Source: Isoetes taiwanensis (taxonomy: Eukaryota > Streptophyta > Lycopodiopsida > Isoetales > Isoetaceae). Taken from it: a stretch of DNA of 64,000 nt. Both the position numbers and the translations under genes were made by a program. Under the pieces are notes generated by a model. That model was not told where the DNA came from. It saw only the letters and a list, made by a program, of their open reading frames with translations, and did not search any database. Positions 12,860-25,339 of the stretch are shown here, one piece after another. Each line of letters opens with the position of its first letter. Position 1 is the stretch's first letter. The stretch lies in the NCBI GenBank assembly GCA_021234155.1, contig JAJEKV010000412.1, forward strand, positions 162,069 through 226,068. Direction: 5' to 3'.

Positions 12860-15270
12860 TTAACCTCTCGGTTGGACTGTGGATTGTGGACGGGCCTGGC
12901 CAGTTAACCTCTCGGTAACTGGAGATCCCATCGATCTCTACCGTTGGATCTACTTAATCTTAGGAACTCAAGAATTGATACATGCATACTTAGGTAAAGA
13001 ATTTAATCTTTATACATGCTCTAAGGTCCCAAATAAAATTATTCTTGCCATTACTCAGCAAAACCAAAGCTTTAAAATAAAGTTAACTTCAATCCCATAT
13101 ATAATAACAATAATAGTCAAGTTAACTGGACAGCAATCCACATGCATCTACCCCCCCTTTTCTGAAGCTTGGCTACTCTCTGGAGCGTCTTGCACCTCTG
13201 CTTACACCATTAACCATGGGATTAGTCACACGGACTAAGTGGGGATCGGGGATCTAGGTCACATCTAGCATTAATAATCACAAAGCATTAACTTAGAACA
13301 ATAACGTAGCCTTACCATAACCTCGCCCCTGCAATCCGAGTAATTAATCCAACAAGCATAACCACAATGCATAATTTTACCAAACATAGCCATTGCAACT
13401 TGATTCCAACATTGAAAAACCACATATACAATAGCCAAGCAACCAAAGCATCAACATTGCAACCAATATTCCTCTGGGTCTGAGCAACGTCAACTCGGCT
13501 GATCAGGCCAGTGACATAGAGGCGGGGTAACCACGTGTGTACACACCCATCCACGCTGCGTCCAGCATTGGAGGACCACCCCATACGGTACCAACGCCCG
13601 ATGTTCAAATAATAACAATACATTCTTACTATGCAAAAACCGCGAGTCTAGACCATCGCACCTAGACTCCGGCCCCAGAGGTCTATATCAAAGAGTTATG
13701 CCCTTATATAATTCAAGAAATTCTGTAATACACATTTAATGCAACTAAGAAACCCAACCATAGTCATATAAATTACTACAACCATCATAATGCAAAAAGC
13801 AACCGTCAACCATAAGTTAAGATAAAACATTCCTTACATCTCTGGACTAAGTTAATTATCTTATTCAACATTGTTATCTAAGACCTTGACGATGGTTGCC
13901 TCCTTATCTCTGCTAATTAATTTAATGGTTTTGGTGCCCATTCTCCACCCATTACCTCTGCCTTGCATTACGCCCACCATTAATCTGGCTAATTCCCATA
14001 GATTCCAATATCTAACTAACTAACCTGTGAATTTACCCATTAAATAACCGTAGATAGCTTATATCCATTAACACAACTAATTCTTAAATTACCTTTATTT
14101 TTTTCTGTAACATTAGTTAACACCGTGTTGACTAACTACTAATTTTTCCTGTTTTAACCTAACGTACAGGTTATGAACGCGGCTTGCAGCTCGTGAATCC
14201 GGCCTCCAGGCCATCGGATCCAGCCCAAAACCTCTTGGGCCCAGCCGATTTTGGCTTTTACAGGGGTTTCCAAGCCAAATCACACTGATTGTGGCCGAAA
14301 AAGATGATTCTAACTCATTTTTCTGCTTGACAAAATCAGACCAGGAACTGCCGGACTTGGCATCCAGACCATCGATTCCACATGAATAGCCCATAAAACA
14401 TTCCGATTTTGCCTTCTCAAGGCCTCTTGGATCATTTCGGCCTACCTGCGGCGCGATTCAGGGGGTTTCAGATCGGTTCCTGGCCATCAAAATCATGTTT
14501 TCCACAGCCAAGTTCTTGCTTCAATTCTCCTAAATTTGCATTCTTTCTCCATTTCGGCCTTCCTAAGGCCCAATTCGGCCTGTTCCAGGGCAATTTGCCA
14601 TGCTTTTCAAACATTTCCATTCGACAAGATCATGCCGACTCTGCCTGCTGCATGCAAGAGAAATTCCACTGTCTTTGCTAGTTCTGGCTTCATCACTTAA
14701 TTTTAACCCACTCTTCAAACATCCTAACCAATCTAACCCATCCCAGCTTCCTCTACCACGGATTACAGTCACACCTCTTACTATTACCATGATGGAAATT
14801 CCAGAAAAATATTCAATTTGTTGCCAGCCATGCAAACCCAATTATCTCAATATTAAAGAATCACTATCCATGCCGTGCGTTCATGTTAACAACCATGCTC
14901 ATACAAACCCATTCTATTCCCAGGCTAGATACATAACCACAAATTTAAACAAGCACATAAATGCTACACTAGAAAACCCCAGGTGTAAGTCTTGATCCCC
15001 ACCTGGAATCCCGCTTGCTCCCTCTGCACTCCAACACGCTCCCAAAGTAGTGCTCACACCCTGCTCCTTCAGCAAATCGACTGCAATCTATCGCCTTCCA
15101 AATGCTTCACGATGTACTTGTATTTATTATTAATTACCAGTATACTTATCCGTATAATCTCTACATATACGATATATATACTCTGCATGCATAGTATTTT
15201 AATTATTATTCCTTTGCATCCTTTAATAAAATAATTCCACAATGTACCTCAAAATCCTAGGTCCGTTACA
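12860..15270 (-). mobile_element. Possible old solo LTR or retroelement remnant
   Basis: The right edge reads GGTCCGTTACA at 15260-15270. Its complement, TGTAACGGACC, resembles a common 5' terminus of plant Ty3/gypsy LTRs. The 2.4 kb to its left has no gene and is strongly A/C-biased on the plus strand. GTTAACCTCTCGGT is directly repeated near 12858 and 12903. I could not find a matching left end or a target-site duplication, so this remains a suggestion. Confidence 0.25.
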
Positions 15271-15422
15271 ATTTCTTTAAATATTTCCCAACATTACTTG
15301 GGTAAAATGCCATAAATATACTTGACAAGCCTTTGATGACTAGTCTGCATTATTTTGTTACAGGATCAATTCCAAAAACAAGAATAACAATTATGCCAAC
15401 ATAACCAGGGCCATGTCACTTA

Positions 15423-16510
15423 CTATGCTGGTAAACTGGCATCCCCCATGCAAATTTTGCGGATGCTCTGAACACGCTTGAAACTATCTTGTGCCTAAAA
15501 AGGTGGATCTAATCAGTATCCAAACCACAGCGAAGGAATAAATATACCATAAGAACTAACCTGTTTCCGATATCGTTTACAGTGGAAGCACCACTACTTT
15601 CAGCCCTTTCTGAATACATCTCACCTAGACAGAAGTAGAAGTTTGCAATCTCCAATGATGGACCAAGGAGTACTTGCTCCATCTGAGTTTAATATCTTGT
15701 GACATACATACACGAATTCCTTCCTTTGCATCTCCCAATGCTCGGCAACAGTTCATCAAAGGTGTAAATGCATCAAATAGCAGCACATGTAAGCTTTGGA
15801 GTTCCAAATACAACTCAATGTTTGTACCAGCTTTCCTGTAAAGTTGACAATGTAATTCTCCAAGAGGATCCGGCGTCCTTGAAGTGCCTTTCACCATATC
15901 GATTCTTGCTCGACCAAGCTGGCGTTCTGGCGCCTCATACACTATCTCCCATGGCATGATAGCCAAATCTCTACCTCTTTTGAAAGATCAGATAAATTTT
16001 TACATGAATCGCATTCCCAAAATAATGATTCTTAAGCCCTCGGCAAAATTATTATGCAAATGAAGAACTTCTTACAATTACCCCACCGCAGCCTTTCACA
16101 TTACAAACACATCCACGCAATGCACCCATCATAAATTCGTAAATAATACAGGATCAAGGGAAGAAGCAATAGAAACCTCAAGGAATCGATCAGCAGTTGA
16201 GAAAAGGGCTCCAAACAACGCTCACAAGAAGCGGTCAAAATATTCGTTGCGACAAAGTTTGCCTCTTAGTGTTCCTCTTGGTTCATACAAATTGATATAC
16301 TGAAACACATCTTTGCACAAGTGATGCTTTAGATTACAGACAATAAGAACTGATTAGAAGACATGGAGCAGGCAAATAAGAGCATACTTTAATACGAGCA
16401 AACTAAACTTCCACCTCTGTATCTTGTGGGATATCATAAGTAGCTCGAACATACATGGTACTACCTTCGGATGCAAAACAAGCAATTTGGTGCATCCGCG
16501 GTCTTTGTGG
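15423..16510 (-). pseudogene. SET-MYND (SMYD-like) protein, 3' exons, disrupted
   Basis: Minus-strand exons match the layout of SMYD-type lysine methyltransferases. About 16409-16510 encodes VRATYDIPQDTEV (SET core). About 16225-16305 encodes YINLYEPRGTLRGKLCRN, the SMYD stretch before the post-SET cysteines. CERCLEPF follows at about 16220-16200 but in another frame, so one base is in excess near 16230. C-terminal helical-repeat exons are about 15712-15966, 15561-15682 and 15423-15494 (ending DSFKRVQSIRKICMGD, then stop). The NHSCxPN motif expected just before the SET core is not readable. The frames of the last two exons do not join cleanly. The N-terminal MYND part was not found. It could be a damaged gene, or an active one with sequence errors. 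Confidence 0.5.
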
Positions 16511-17690
16511 TTTCTCATTCAATCACACTAAACAATAATGCATAATCCCGAAATCTGTAAGCTTCTCAGTCATAATAGTAAATAGCATCCTCAGTCGTAA
16601 TAGTATCATCTATGAAGAACATCAGTAAGATGGAAATCACATCATTTTATGTTTTGTAATATAGATTCTTGATCCGTGATATCCATTTCAAGAAGAAAGG
16701 CATTAATGTTTTGGAGTTGAGTCAAGTGAAGTTTTGGGCCAAAAATACTCGACCATAGAAAGTCCCTGCTTATTGCCCAAAGTAAGCAAAGCTATAAAGA
16801 AAGGAAAAACACAAATATAGACCTTAAAAAGCATGTAATGATTCCCTGTTTCAAATTGAACTCCAAGTATTGCAATCCAGAGCTTTTGTGCTTGACAACT
16901 CGTTTTTCTCTTCCCTATGCATTATACATAAAGTTTAGTTGCAACAATTGCACTTATCAGGCCAGCTTCTGCTCCTAGTACAAACTACAATCTACAATCA
17001 AATCCACGGTTTAATGCTCCTTGAGCTCGATGCCTAGAATGGAAGAAACTGGACCCCAAATCACGGCAGGACAACTCTGGACAGGAGCAAACCTCTGTCA
17101 TCGCCCACCAAAAAATACTGCCAAAGCCTAACGCAATTCGAAAGCTGGAAAATACCTAGGTTAAGCCCAGATTCCGCGACGGGGAAAAAACTTCAACTAT
17201 AAGGCCAGGAGGAAGGACGAATCCGGCATCAGAGATGCTCCATTGTCGAGTTCAATAGCCTTTGTTGTCAAGTCTTCACGCTAAATCCCATCAAGCGATG
17301 GTTCTGCAGACAAGAAAAATCACGGAAATGCTATTAAAAACTAAGAAAAACTATGATTGAATTGCAAGAGCCAGACCCTATATGGTGCAGCATCGTCAAC
17401 TTTCTCAATCGCCATACCCGAAATTTGCTACCTGATTTTATAAGAAAAGCCTTGCCATGCAGAGCCGGAATGACATGCAGCATGCACTCAACGCAGCAGA
17501 CGCAAAATCTTCCTTCAATTTGGGTCCAACAAATGCTCACCCTCGAAAAATGGAACCCTGACGGAAGGCGCAGAAGGGAGGGCAGAATCCGAGGTGTAGA
17601 AGCCATAGCCAAGTCCGGCGGATAGCGTTTGTGTAGCAGGCTGATAATGGGGCTGGATGACCGACCATTTACAGGCAGCAGCCAGTTTTT
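16511..17690. other. No recognisable gene
   Basis: Missing upstream exons of the SMYD-like gene would be expected here, but I could not identify a MYND zinc-finger cysteine pattern. A 123-codon minus-strand frame (17334-17705) has no recognised relative. Confidence 0.35.
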
Positions 17691-17791
17691 AGCAGTCATC
17701 AGCATATGCTAGGTATATGCCAGCATATACTTGAATATGCCCACATACCCACATAAACGAGGGTTTGCCCCCCTAGGGGCAACCCAAAAAT
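17691..17791 (+). repeat. Left copy of a 100-bp long-range inverted repeat
   Basis: It starts AGCAGTCATCAGCATATGC, contains several ATATGCC/GGCATAT words and ends in TTGCCCCCCTAGGGGCAA followed by CCCAAAAAT. The reverse complement recurs at 25110-25210 with about one change in seven bases. The two copies point towards each other, as terminal inverted repeats of a 7.5-kb element would. Confidence 0.7.
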
Positions 17792-17886
17792 CGGAAGAAA
17801 CTAATCTTGTGTTGTGACCACGTGAATCGACCAAAAAAAAACAAAAACAAAACAGTTGCCTAAGGTCGGGCGAGTTCCCATGTTCA

Positions 17887-18107
17887 CAACTAACCTCAAA
17901 ATTTGGGAGCGCAATAAATATCGGACGCTGACATGTTATACCCACGGGCATATCCGTGGTATATCCGTGTGTTTGACATGTTATAGCCACGCCCAAAAAA
18001 ATTTACACGGCGTTTTTGTGGACTAAGCAGATGTTTTGCCATTTAAGGCTGGGTATAACATGTCAGCGTCCGACATTTACCGCGATGGCAAAATTTGAGG
18101 TAACTTC
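17887..18107. repeat. Fold-back element with about 58-bp arms
   Basis: Left arm 17887-17944 and right arm 18050-18107 are inverted copies. The innermost 23 bp are perfect (17922-17944 and 18050-18072; begins CGGACGCTGACATG, its complement on the right), and the outer parts are diverged. The ~105-bp loop contains a second TGACATGTTATA. This looks like a small MITE-like or fold-back repeat. Confidence 0.75.
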
Positions 18108-18384
18108 CAAGTTCGGCTTGGATTTTTTAGAAATGGCGGGAGGTATGGTTACCTGACTTGAATCTTGAAGTCAGGTCGGAGGTGTGCATGGTAACATAGC
18201 CTTACAAGGGGCTTTCACACGACTAGCATGTCTTATATTTTAGGCATACCATTGTCATTATTTAGAACAGCTTGTTTTCACACGGAGCCATAGAAGACAT
18301 GTCTTATTTAGTTTCCGTACACCCTGCAGTCTTATTATTTTCTTCTTCTTCTTCGACACAGCTTCAGTAGGACTATTAACTGAA

Positions 18385-18780
18385 CCATTACACAAACCAT
18401 TACATTACATGCCTTAAAATTAAATTCCCCCTTAAACCCCCTTTTGTTTGGGTGCATATTCACACGGGGGGTGACTCCGGGCAACGAGAGCTGTTGGATA
18501 GGCATATTCACCCCTTATTCCTTAATCTACACCGTACACAAAGTTCCTCGTTTGTGGGGTATGGATGTATAGAATTTGTTATACTGAATAACAAGATTTG
18601 CAAAATACTATAAGATTTCAGGCAATATACTATATGTTGTTGATTTTGTACGTGCAAAACATAATTACAGGAGCTCTCGCTGCCCTACGTCACCCCCCGT
18701 GTGAATATACACCCAAACAAAAGGGGGTTTAAGGGGGAATTTAATTTTAAGGCATGTAATGTTATGGTTTGTGTTATAGG
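18385..18780. repeat. Inverted repeat with about 109-bp arms and G/C-run core
   Basis: Arm 18385-18493 is the inverted copy of 18672-18780. Both contain the words CACCCAAAC and AAAGGGGGTTTAAGGGGG. A hairpin GCCCCTTCGGGGC follows at 18796-18808. A third, single-armed copy lies at 20735-20999, so this is a dispersed family. Confidence 0.8.
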
Positions 18781-19599
18781 TTAAAAAAAAAATGTGCCCC
18801 TTCGGGGCCAAAAACAAACAACGTTACATCACATTTGGATGAGTTGATGTTGATGTTGATGTTGTGTTGTGTTATAAAATAGAACATATTGACGGTGCAG
18901 GAGCAACAACAATCGGAGCAACAACAATCGGGCCACTAAAAAAACGTGGTGTGCAATGTCAAATGTTCAATCTGGAACTGGATATGACATGGTGACGTTC
19001 ATGTTCATGTCCTAAGTACCAAAACATTCACACAACATCCAACGTTTAACGTCAAACCAGTGTTGCACTATAATTATCAGTCTATGAATTCAGACATGGT
19101 TAAATCCTTTGCAGCTTTTCCTGCTTGGTGTGCATGCTAAGGCTTGTAGCAGCAGAATTGTAGAAGCAACCGATATTCAATAAGGAGTCCTTGTGAACAA
19201 GTTCCTCTGATTTCCCTTCAACAAACTGATGTCAACACCAATGCTAATTGAGATTTTGACACCTAATCCTAAAAAAACTTTTAACCAAAAAGTAGTAATA
19301 AGTAACAGATATATAGAGCCACATAGCTTACAAGCAAAGAGACGATCATGCATTGCATGTTATTGCATCCAAAGGTACAAATGTTTTCCTGCGTAACATA
19401 CCTAGGTTTTCTACAGATCTTCACATATCTTTCTTCAGCTCTGTTCAGTTTTATACTGATAGTTCCGTGCTTGGTCTCCAAAACCAGCAGCAGCTGCAGT
19501 TTTTGTGTGATTTCCGAATGGTCTGTGATTTCCGAATGGTCTAGGTAGGTTCATGAGTGCTGGCATCACCTGGAATATACGTGGCTTCTAAGACATCAT

Positions 19600-20296
19600 T
19601 TCAAAGGGACATGAACCTTTTTGATTGCCGCTGGAGCTACTGGTCGACCAAAAGCCATGTTATGATGGGAAAGCCTGATGTTTACTTTTGATGGATATGC
19701 AAAGTTTGCTGTCTCACTGTTGGGAACATTATCTGTTTCAGAAGCTAATGAAACAAAAAAGTATGGAGAATCTGAAGCCTTTTTTCCTCTTAGAAGCTAT
19801 CTAAGTTGCCAACAAACTTGATAGAAGAGCCACCACTATATACAGTTTCGGTTGACCTGCCATTTGAAATCACTGAAAGAATTGGCACACAAATGCTATA
19901 TTTGAGCAATGTATCCATGTTGAGGTTTCAACATACCTGACAACTGAGATGCTTTCATCTGGTGCATAAAACAAAGGCACGAAATGTACTGTGCACGAAA
20001 TGTACCAAGCACTCACTTGCAGATTTTTAAAAGAAATATTGCTCCATGGATGGCCCCACACTTTTTTACCATTGAATTACAATGGATGTGTGTGAAAAAG
20101 TAACTAATCCATTCATGTTCTTCCAATCAATGATCCATAGAAATGGAAGAGTAGACAAAATCGTGCAGAACCGAGGATGGCAAGGGCATATAAGGCCGTG
20201 CTACCTGCTTTGCGCATCAATAAATGGACCTTCCAATTGTTCATATACCCAACCTGGGGCAAACAGAGCACTAGATACGCCAGCATCTAAAATAAC
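19600..20296 (-). pseudogene. Endo-beta-N-acetylglucosaminidase (GH85) fragment
   Basis: Cytosolic ENGase releases N-glycans from misfolded glycoproteins. Exon 20205-20296 encodes SALFAPGWVYE, the diagnostic GH85 stretch, bounded by an AG acceptor and a GT donor. Further along the minus strand come LPF near 20140, HPWSNISFKNLQ ending at a GTGAGT donor (20017), VYSGGSSIKFVGNL (about 19800-19860) and DSPYFFVSLASETDN (about 19720-19780). Their order is colinear with the family. Frames shift between the blocks, and a stop follows at about 19611. The catalytic N-terminal half is absent from the DNA upstream. It is probably a truncated copy. Confidence 0.7.
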
Positions 20297-20620
20297 CTTC
20301 AAGGCAGAAGAAAAAAAGAATAGAGCACATCCTCTGCTTCTTCGACTCTGCTCTGCTCTGCTTCTTCGGCTCTGCATCTGGCTACACAAGTTAGAGAAAA
20401 GCGATCTGCCACAACCTTGCATGAATTCGTCAAAAGCATTAGTATAGGAATGTCTATCATCGCCAGAAGAAGAAAAAAGGGCAGAAGAAATAAAAGGGCT
20501 ATAAACAAAATAGAGCCCATCCTTTGGCTCTGCTTCTTTGGCTCTGCTCTGCTATGCTTCTTCGACTCTGCATTCGGCTACACAAATCAAAGAAAAGCGA
20601 CCTGTATGCAAAGTTCCTTG
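20290..20620 (+). repeat. Tandem duplication rich in CTCTGCTTCTTCG
   Basis: A segment of about 140 bp at 20290-20430 (AGAGCACATCCTCTGCTTC through GAGAAAAGCGATCTGC) recurs at about 20468-20620 with changes. Both copies carry short (TCTGCTTCTTCGACTC)-type repeats. It begins at the edge of the ENGase fragment. Confidence 0.7.
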
Positions 20621-20734
20621 GCCTTCTTGGGTCTTGCTTTAGTAAAGAAATTTTGCACGAAAACATAGAACCCTAAAATGGATTAGGTCGAGGCCTGCAT
20701 GCTTCAGCTTTCGAAATTCATAGGTGAACCATTG

Positions 20735-20999
20735 AAAATACTGTATATTAAGATTTGCAAAATACTATAAGGTTTGAGATAATGTACTTAATGGTGTTAA
20801 TTTCGTACATGTATTGTAATTTTTTTGAGGCTCTCGCTGCCCTACGTAACCCCCCGTGCGAATATGCACCCAAACCAAAGGGGGTTTAAGGGGGATTTTA
20901 ATTTAAATGTGTCAAATACAATGATTTGTGTTAATAATGTTAGTTGTGTGGTAATAGTTTGTGTTAACTAAAAAAATTTTTGGCCCCTTCGGGGCCTTA
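20735..20999 (+). repeat. Dispersed repeat, second copy of the 18.56-18.81 kb unit
   Basis: Compared with 18560-18810 it shares AAGATTTGCAAAATACTATAA, GCTCTCGCTGCCCTACGT, the GGGGGTTTAAGGGGG core and a terminal hairpin GGCCCCTTCGGGGCC (20982-20996). It lacks the inverted left arm. Confidence 0.75.
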
Positions 21000-22042
21000 A
21001 GGATGGTGTAGGGGTGTAGATATAGACGACCTTACTAGAAATAAAGGACATGTTTCTACCATCACTAGTCTCATTGTCCAAATTTAGGTCGGATAGAATA
21101 TGCAAAGCGAGAACCATATGGAGGTAGTAGGAAAAAGATATTGCAAATACTCAAAATAAAATTTGTCTAAAGAGAAGCAATAGAATTGTAAGTAATCACC
21201 ATAAATGAGATAATAGAATTACAGAATAGACCTTCTAATCCAGCATTTCCATGCGTGATGCGTGATAGCGGCTGGATTATAATATAATATGCCTCTGCCC
21301 TATTCATGAGTGACTTGCCAAGCCCGACTCCTTCAGAAGAAGATACAACAGCCAGATACTATACGGATCTTGCACCTGTGGATGATGGCAATACACCTTC
21401 CATTTCTGCTTCTGACCAGCCTTTGAAAAGTACAAATAATGTGATTGAAATCATGAAAATAAGAAGAATATTGTGGCATCATGTCCCCTGCAATAGAACA
21501 TGGAAAAGACCTAAAGATAACAAGAAGAGCATACAATTGTCGCCCTACTTTCCACATCATGTAAAGCCCTATACACATAACAGTATAACATATGTTTACA
21601 TATGCCAACAGAAATAGATGCACAACAGCGCACATGTACATACCTATCCATGCATGGACTTTGATTAGTGCGGAACAACCATCTCCTTACACATCGGCCA
21701 CATCCATCCCTCAATGAGAGAAAGTGCAATGCCACCTCGTTATATAGAGATACCTAGGCGCCCTAATTGTTAACCTTTTCTAAATTTAATTATTGCCTTA
21801 CTTTCCAACCTTTGGCATCTTTTTCTCTTCTTTTTTTTTTCTATTTCCCGTAACTCAGATCGCTTCTGTGGAACAAAAAAGCATAGCATTCAACCTTGCA
21901 GGGCTATATCCATCTTGGAAACAAAAAAAATGTTTGGTTGCCAATCTTATAATGGGGATGGCAATGAACTGATATTAACATACCCATAAAGATCTATGCA
22001 GCGTGGACAATTCCAATTCAACAGCACATAACCAAAGCCTGC
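21000..22042. other. No recognisable gene
   Basis: A 103-codon plus-strand frame at 21306-21617 begins with an acidic, proline/serine-rich stretch (LPSPTPSEEDTTARYYTDL). It looks protein-like but I do not recognise it. Confidence 0.3.
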
Positions 22043-22563
22043 CTAACCAGTGGAAGGACAATCGCATTCTGATGGTGAGCTGGCAATGTGTTCCTCATTT
22101 TCCAGCAAAACGAATGCAGGTAAATTTTCACTAGGAATGTTTGATATAGATAGAAACATATCGCGATTCACATTCCTGTACATCTCAACCACACGTGTCC
22201 AGTCCCATGCAACCCTAGAAAGACAAAAGTAATCTTGTCCAGACTCAAGTAATGTCGATGTTCACGGAGTGCGCCCTTAAACCCACAAAAAAGTAACAGT
22301 GAGCTTCTTTCCTCGATGGATCAACAATATCATGCAGATGTGGATGACACAAAAGGAGACAATTGGAGGCCATCTCGATTTTTGCAACTAGCTGCCTGAG
22401 ACGTGACTGTACCCAGCCCTTCCAGTTATCAACATCTATTTCATCCTTTGCAGCTAAGCTAATTTGTAGGTAATACTTGTAGGCTGCAAAGAACTGGTAA
22501 GGTTCAAAAATGGCTTCCCACTTTGCCTCATTTGCTTCCACCTTGTGACAAATCCTTTTTCCT
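22043..22563 (-). pseudogene. Nuclear poly(A) polymerase fragment
   Basis: Exon about 22247-22563 follows an AG acceptor. It encodes the end of the central domain and start of the RNA-binding domain of plant poly(A) polymerase: VEANEAKWEAIFEPYQFF, AYKYYLQISL, WKGWVQSRLRQL and CHPH-HDIVDPS. A second exon, 22043-22215 after TTTCTAG, encodes TRVVEMYRNVNRDMF and LPAFVL, the family's last conserved block, and ends in a stop at 22043-22045. The first exon runs into a stop near 22250 without a clear donor. The catalytic nucleotidyltransferase exons are not recognisable upstream. This is probably a partial copy, or a gene whose 5' exons have diverged beyond reading. Confidence 0.68.
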
Positions 22564-25109
22564 CTAACAAAAGGTAATAAATAGCACAGATCCAAGAAGG
22601 CAGCTTGACAATCAACATCAACATTAACACTTTGACAATCGGGGAGATTCGCGGCCAAATAACAGCGGCAGCCCACAAGCTGATTTAACAGCAGCTCCTG
22701 ACATGCAAGCTGATGTTAAGGTAAAAGAGAAGGAGCCTCTTGATGCAGGTAGAGGACTTCATATTGCAGGTAGAGGATGGACATAGACGTGCAACTAACT
22801 CTGGTAGCCACGAGGGTAGAAACCTTGATGCAAAGGTTCGCCATGGCATCTCTGTTACCTAAGGAAGGATGGATCTGCTGTACTAGATGGGCGGTCGCCC
22901 TGGCCGCCTTAGCCGCTACTCACAACACAGAAACGTGGCCAACAAAAAACCCTAGTTATAAAAAAGGCATTGTGGTCCAGCATGTGATTTAATCACGGCC
23001 ATACAATTCTACCTCTCATCAGAAATCAACGGCCAAAAAATGGAGCACTCTAGAAATACTATTTAGTACACCTAGTTGAATACGGCAACAAAATCATAGA
23101 AAAACCTTAGTAAATATCGTACAAAAACACAAAAGAAACCCCCTGTTATTATGCTACATATTCAAGGCAAAGACTACATGACACATATCTATCCTGGCGT
23201 TACCCAGGCCACAACTGGAAGGCATAATACCTAAAATGTGTATAGAAAGTAGTGAAATAGCAAAGACAAATAATAAAGCAGCAAAGCAATATTTTAGTAG
23301 ATCTGTACATTACACATGTAAATGATTACCATGTAAGTTGAAAGTAGACACGTATCATATTATTACTATAAATTATTCCCATGTTTCAAGTAAAAAAGTA
23401 AAAGTACATAATAGATGTAGCTCGGGTTACGCTTCCAATAATTCCATCTTCACGTTAACGTCAACCCTAACAGCAAATAAGAGACAATTGGAGGAGAGAA
23501 CCCGTACCTGCAGCCAATCAATACACAATTAGCGTGAAAACGGTAGATGTGTAAGGGCCAAAAGGTACATTGGGTCTCTCAGTTTATCACTGATCACCAA
23601 TTGTATCCTTTTGCCCTGAGGTGACGTTAGCAAGACGGAATAATAGAATCTTAGTTTCAAAACTTCCCATAAAGCTTAGACCATAAAGTTTAGATTAGTA
23701 GTATGGCATAAAGTTTAAGATCTCTCATAATACGTTTTACAAAATATATCCATCAAAATTGAAATCATTTTTCCTTCTATGTAGATCACGTATAATGATA
23801 CAGTTTCCAACAAATAGAGTAGAACTAGTATTACAACAATTTATCATTTAACATCTACAATTTTAAGGCTTAAGATCTCTAGATTCAAGGAGGAAATGTG
23901 CAATTTGAACATAAGATAGAACCTGAATATTTTCGCCTCAAGTTTCTATGCGTATTTTTGCTTGATGTATGCGCACAGTATCAGCTACTATAAAATTTAA
24001 GGAATAAGCACCATCAGCATTATGTGGCAAGCTCTTCAAATATTACACAAGGCTGAAACTTGTGCACCATAGTTCTCCATATCCGGCACCATGCTATATA
24101 AGCCAAGGGGCTACCACAGGACATTCAAAGGCATTCTACTTCTTGCCTGTTACATGATGTGCATATATCAAATGGCTTTTTCTTTGTTGTAAGAAAAGAA
24201 TTTGGATCCAATATATTTCAAATGGATTTGCTTATGCTATGAGAAAAGCATTTTTCAAAATATTATGCATCAAAGCAAATATTATTTTATCTGACCTGAT
24301 TATTGCACTCCATACTGCAACAGTTTGCATTTGCCCAGCCATCATTATGATGAAGTGGTCCTGCTCGTTTTAGATCTTCCATAAAAGGCGGAATGGAGAA
24401 ATGCAAAAAGCATGCTTATAATGCAAAATGCATATTTGCACTATCTACGAACACTTTCAACCTGTTTTTTGGCAAAAGTTTAGAGCAACCAGTGTTTACA
24501 ATCATAACAAGGCAGAACAACGATCTCTTAAATTTCATTTTTGAAAAATCAAGGCTGCCAAGACATAAGGGCCAGCAGGCTCTGCCCTAGCCACTAGGCT
24601 CATTTAAGCATGTTTCTATCATGCATGTTGCAATGTAATGCATCACTTCATTCTCTGCCTAGACACCAAATTTTAGATCTTCTTAAGGGCTTTGCAGATT
24701 GTGCTTACAGGATGGAGCACAGAAAACATATCATGAACAACAAAAGCCCAAAACCAGTTGCTCAACTACTTTATAATATTCAATCCATCTTGTTTTGGCC
24801 TGAAAATCCATATTTTTCACAAGTAAGCCAGGCTTCTATTTTTCGACCATATTTGCCTCACGTAGAGCAGGCTAACTAGCCATTCTTCCTAGTATTCATA
24901 TGCAGTGGCGACGATTTTTTTGACCTTTCTTTCCTTTTCTAAATCACCATTCCTGGATAAATGCTTTTAGGTTTGCTTCTAGAGCATAGAAGCACCATAC
25001 ATAAAATCGAAATGATGTATAAGTGTAGAAGCATCAGGCCTACCATGAATTTTTCTGCCAGGCAGCAATCCGAGATCCTGGCCATGTTGGCATATACCTC
25101 TGCAGTCTT
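22564..25109. other. No recognisable gene
   Basis: AT-rich with scattered short open frames. A word AAACCCTAG next to TTATAAAAAA at 22948-22965 could be promoter-like, but no coding sequence follows it. Confidence 0.35.
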
Positions 25110-25210
25110 ATTTTTGGGTTGCCCCTAGGGGGGCAAGCCCTTGTTTATGTAGGTTTATGGCATATTCTAGGTATATGCCTGTATATGCCAGGAATATGCC
25201 AATGACTGCT
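25110..25210 (-). repeat. Right copy of the 100-bp long-range inverted repeat
   Basis: Inverted partner of 17691-17791. It reads ATTTTTGGGTTGCCCCTAGG at its inner end and ATGCCAATGACTGCT at its outer end. Confidence 0.7.
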
Positions 25211-25339
25211 CCAAACTTTGTATCGGGTATAAACTAGCGATGGCCGTTGTTGTTGGGAAGCCACATTGGAAACCGGCTAACCGGTGCTTGGTCATCCTAA
25301 GCAATGATGAAAGAAACCTGGAAAGGGACGCATTCGAAG

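Noticed and set aside
22948-22970. AAACCCTAG plus TTATAAAAAA as a promoter
   Set aside because: No coding sequence or transcript-like structure follows on either strand.
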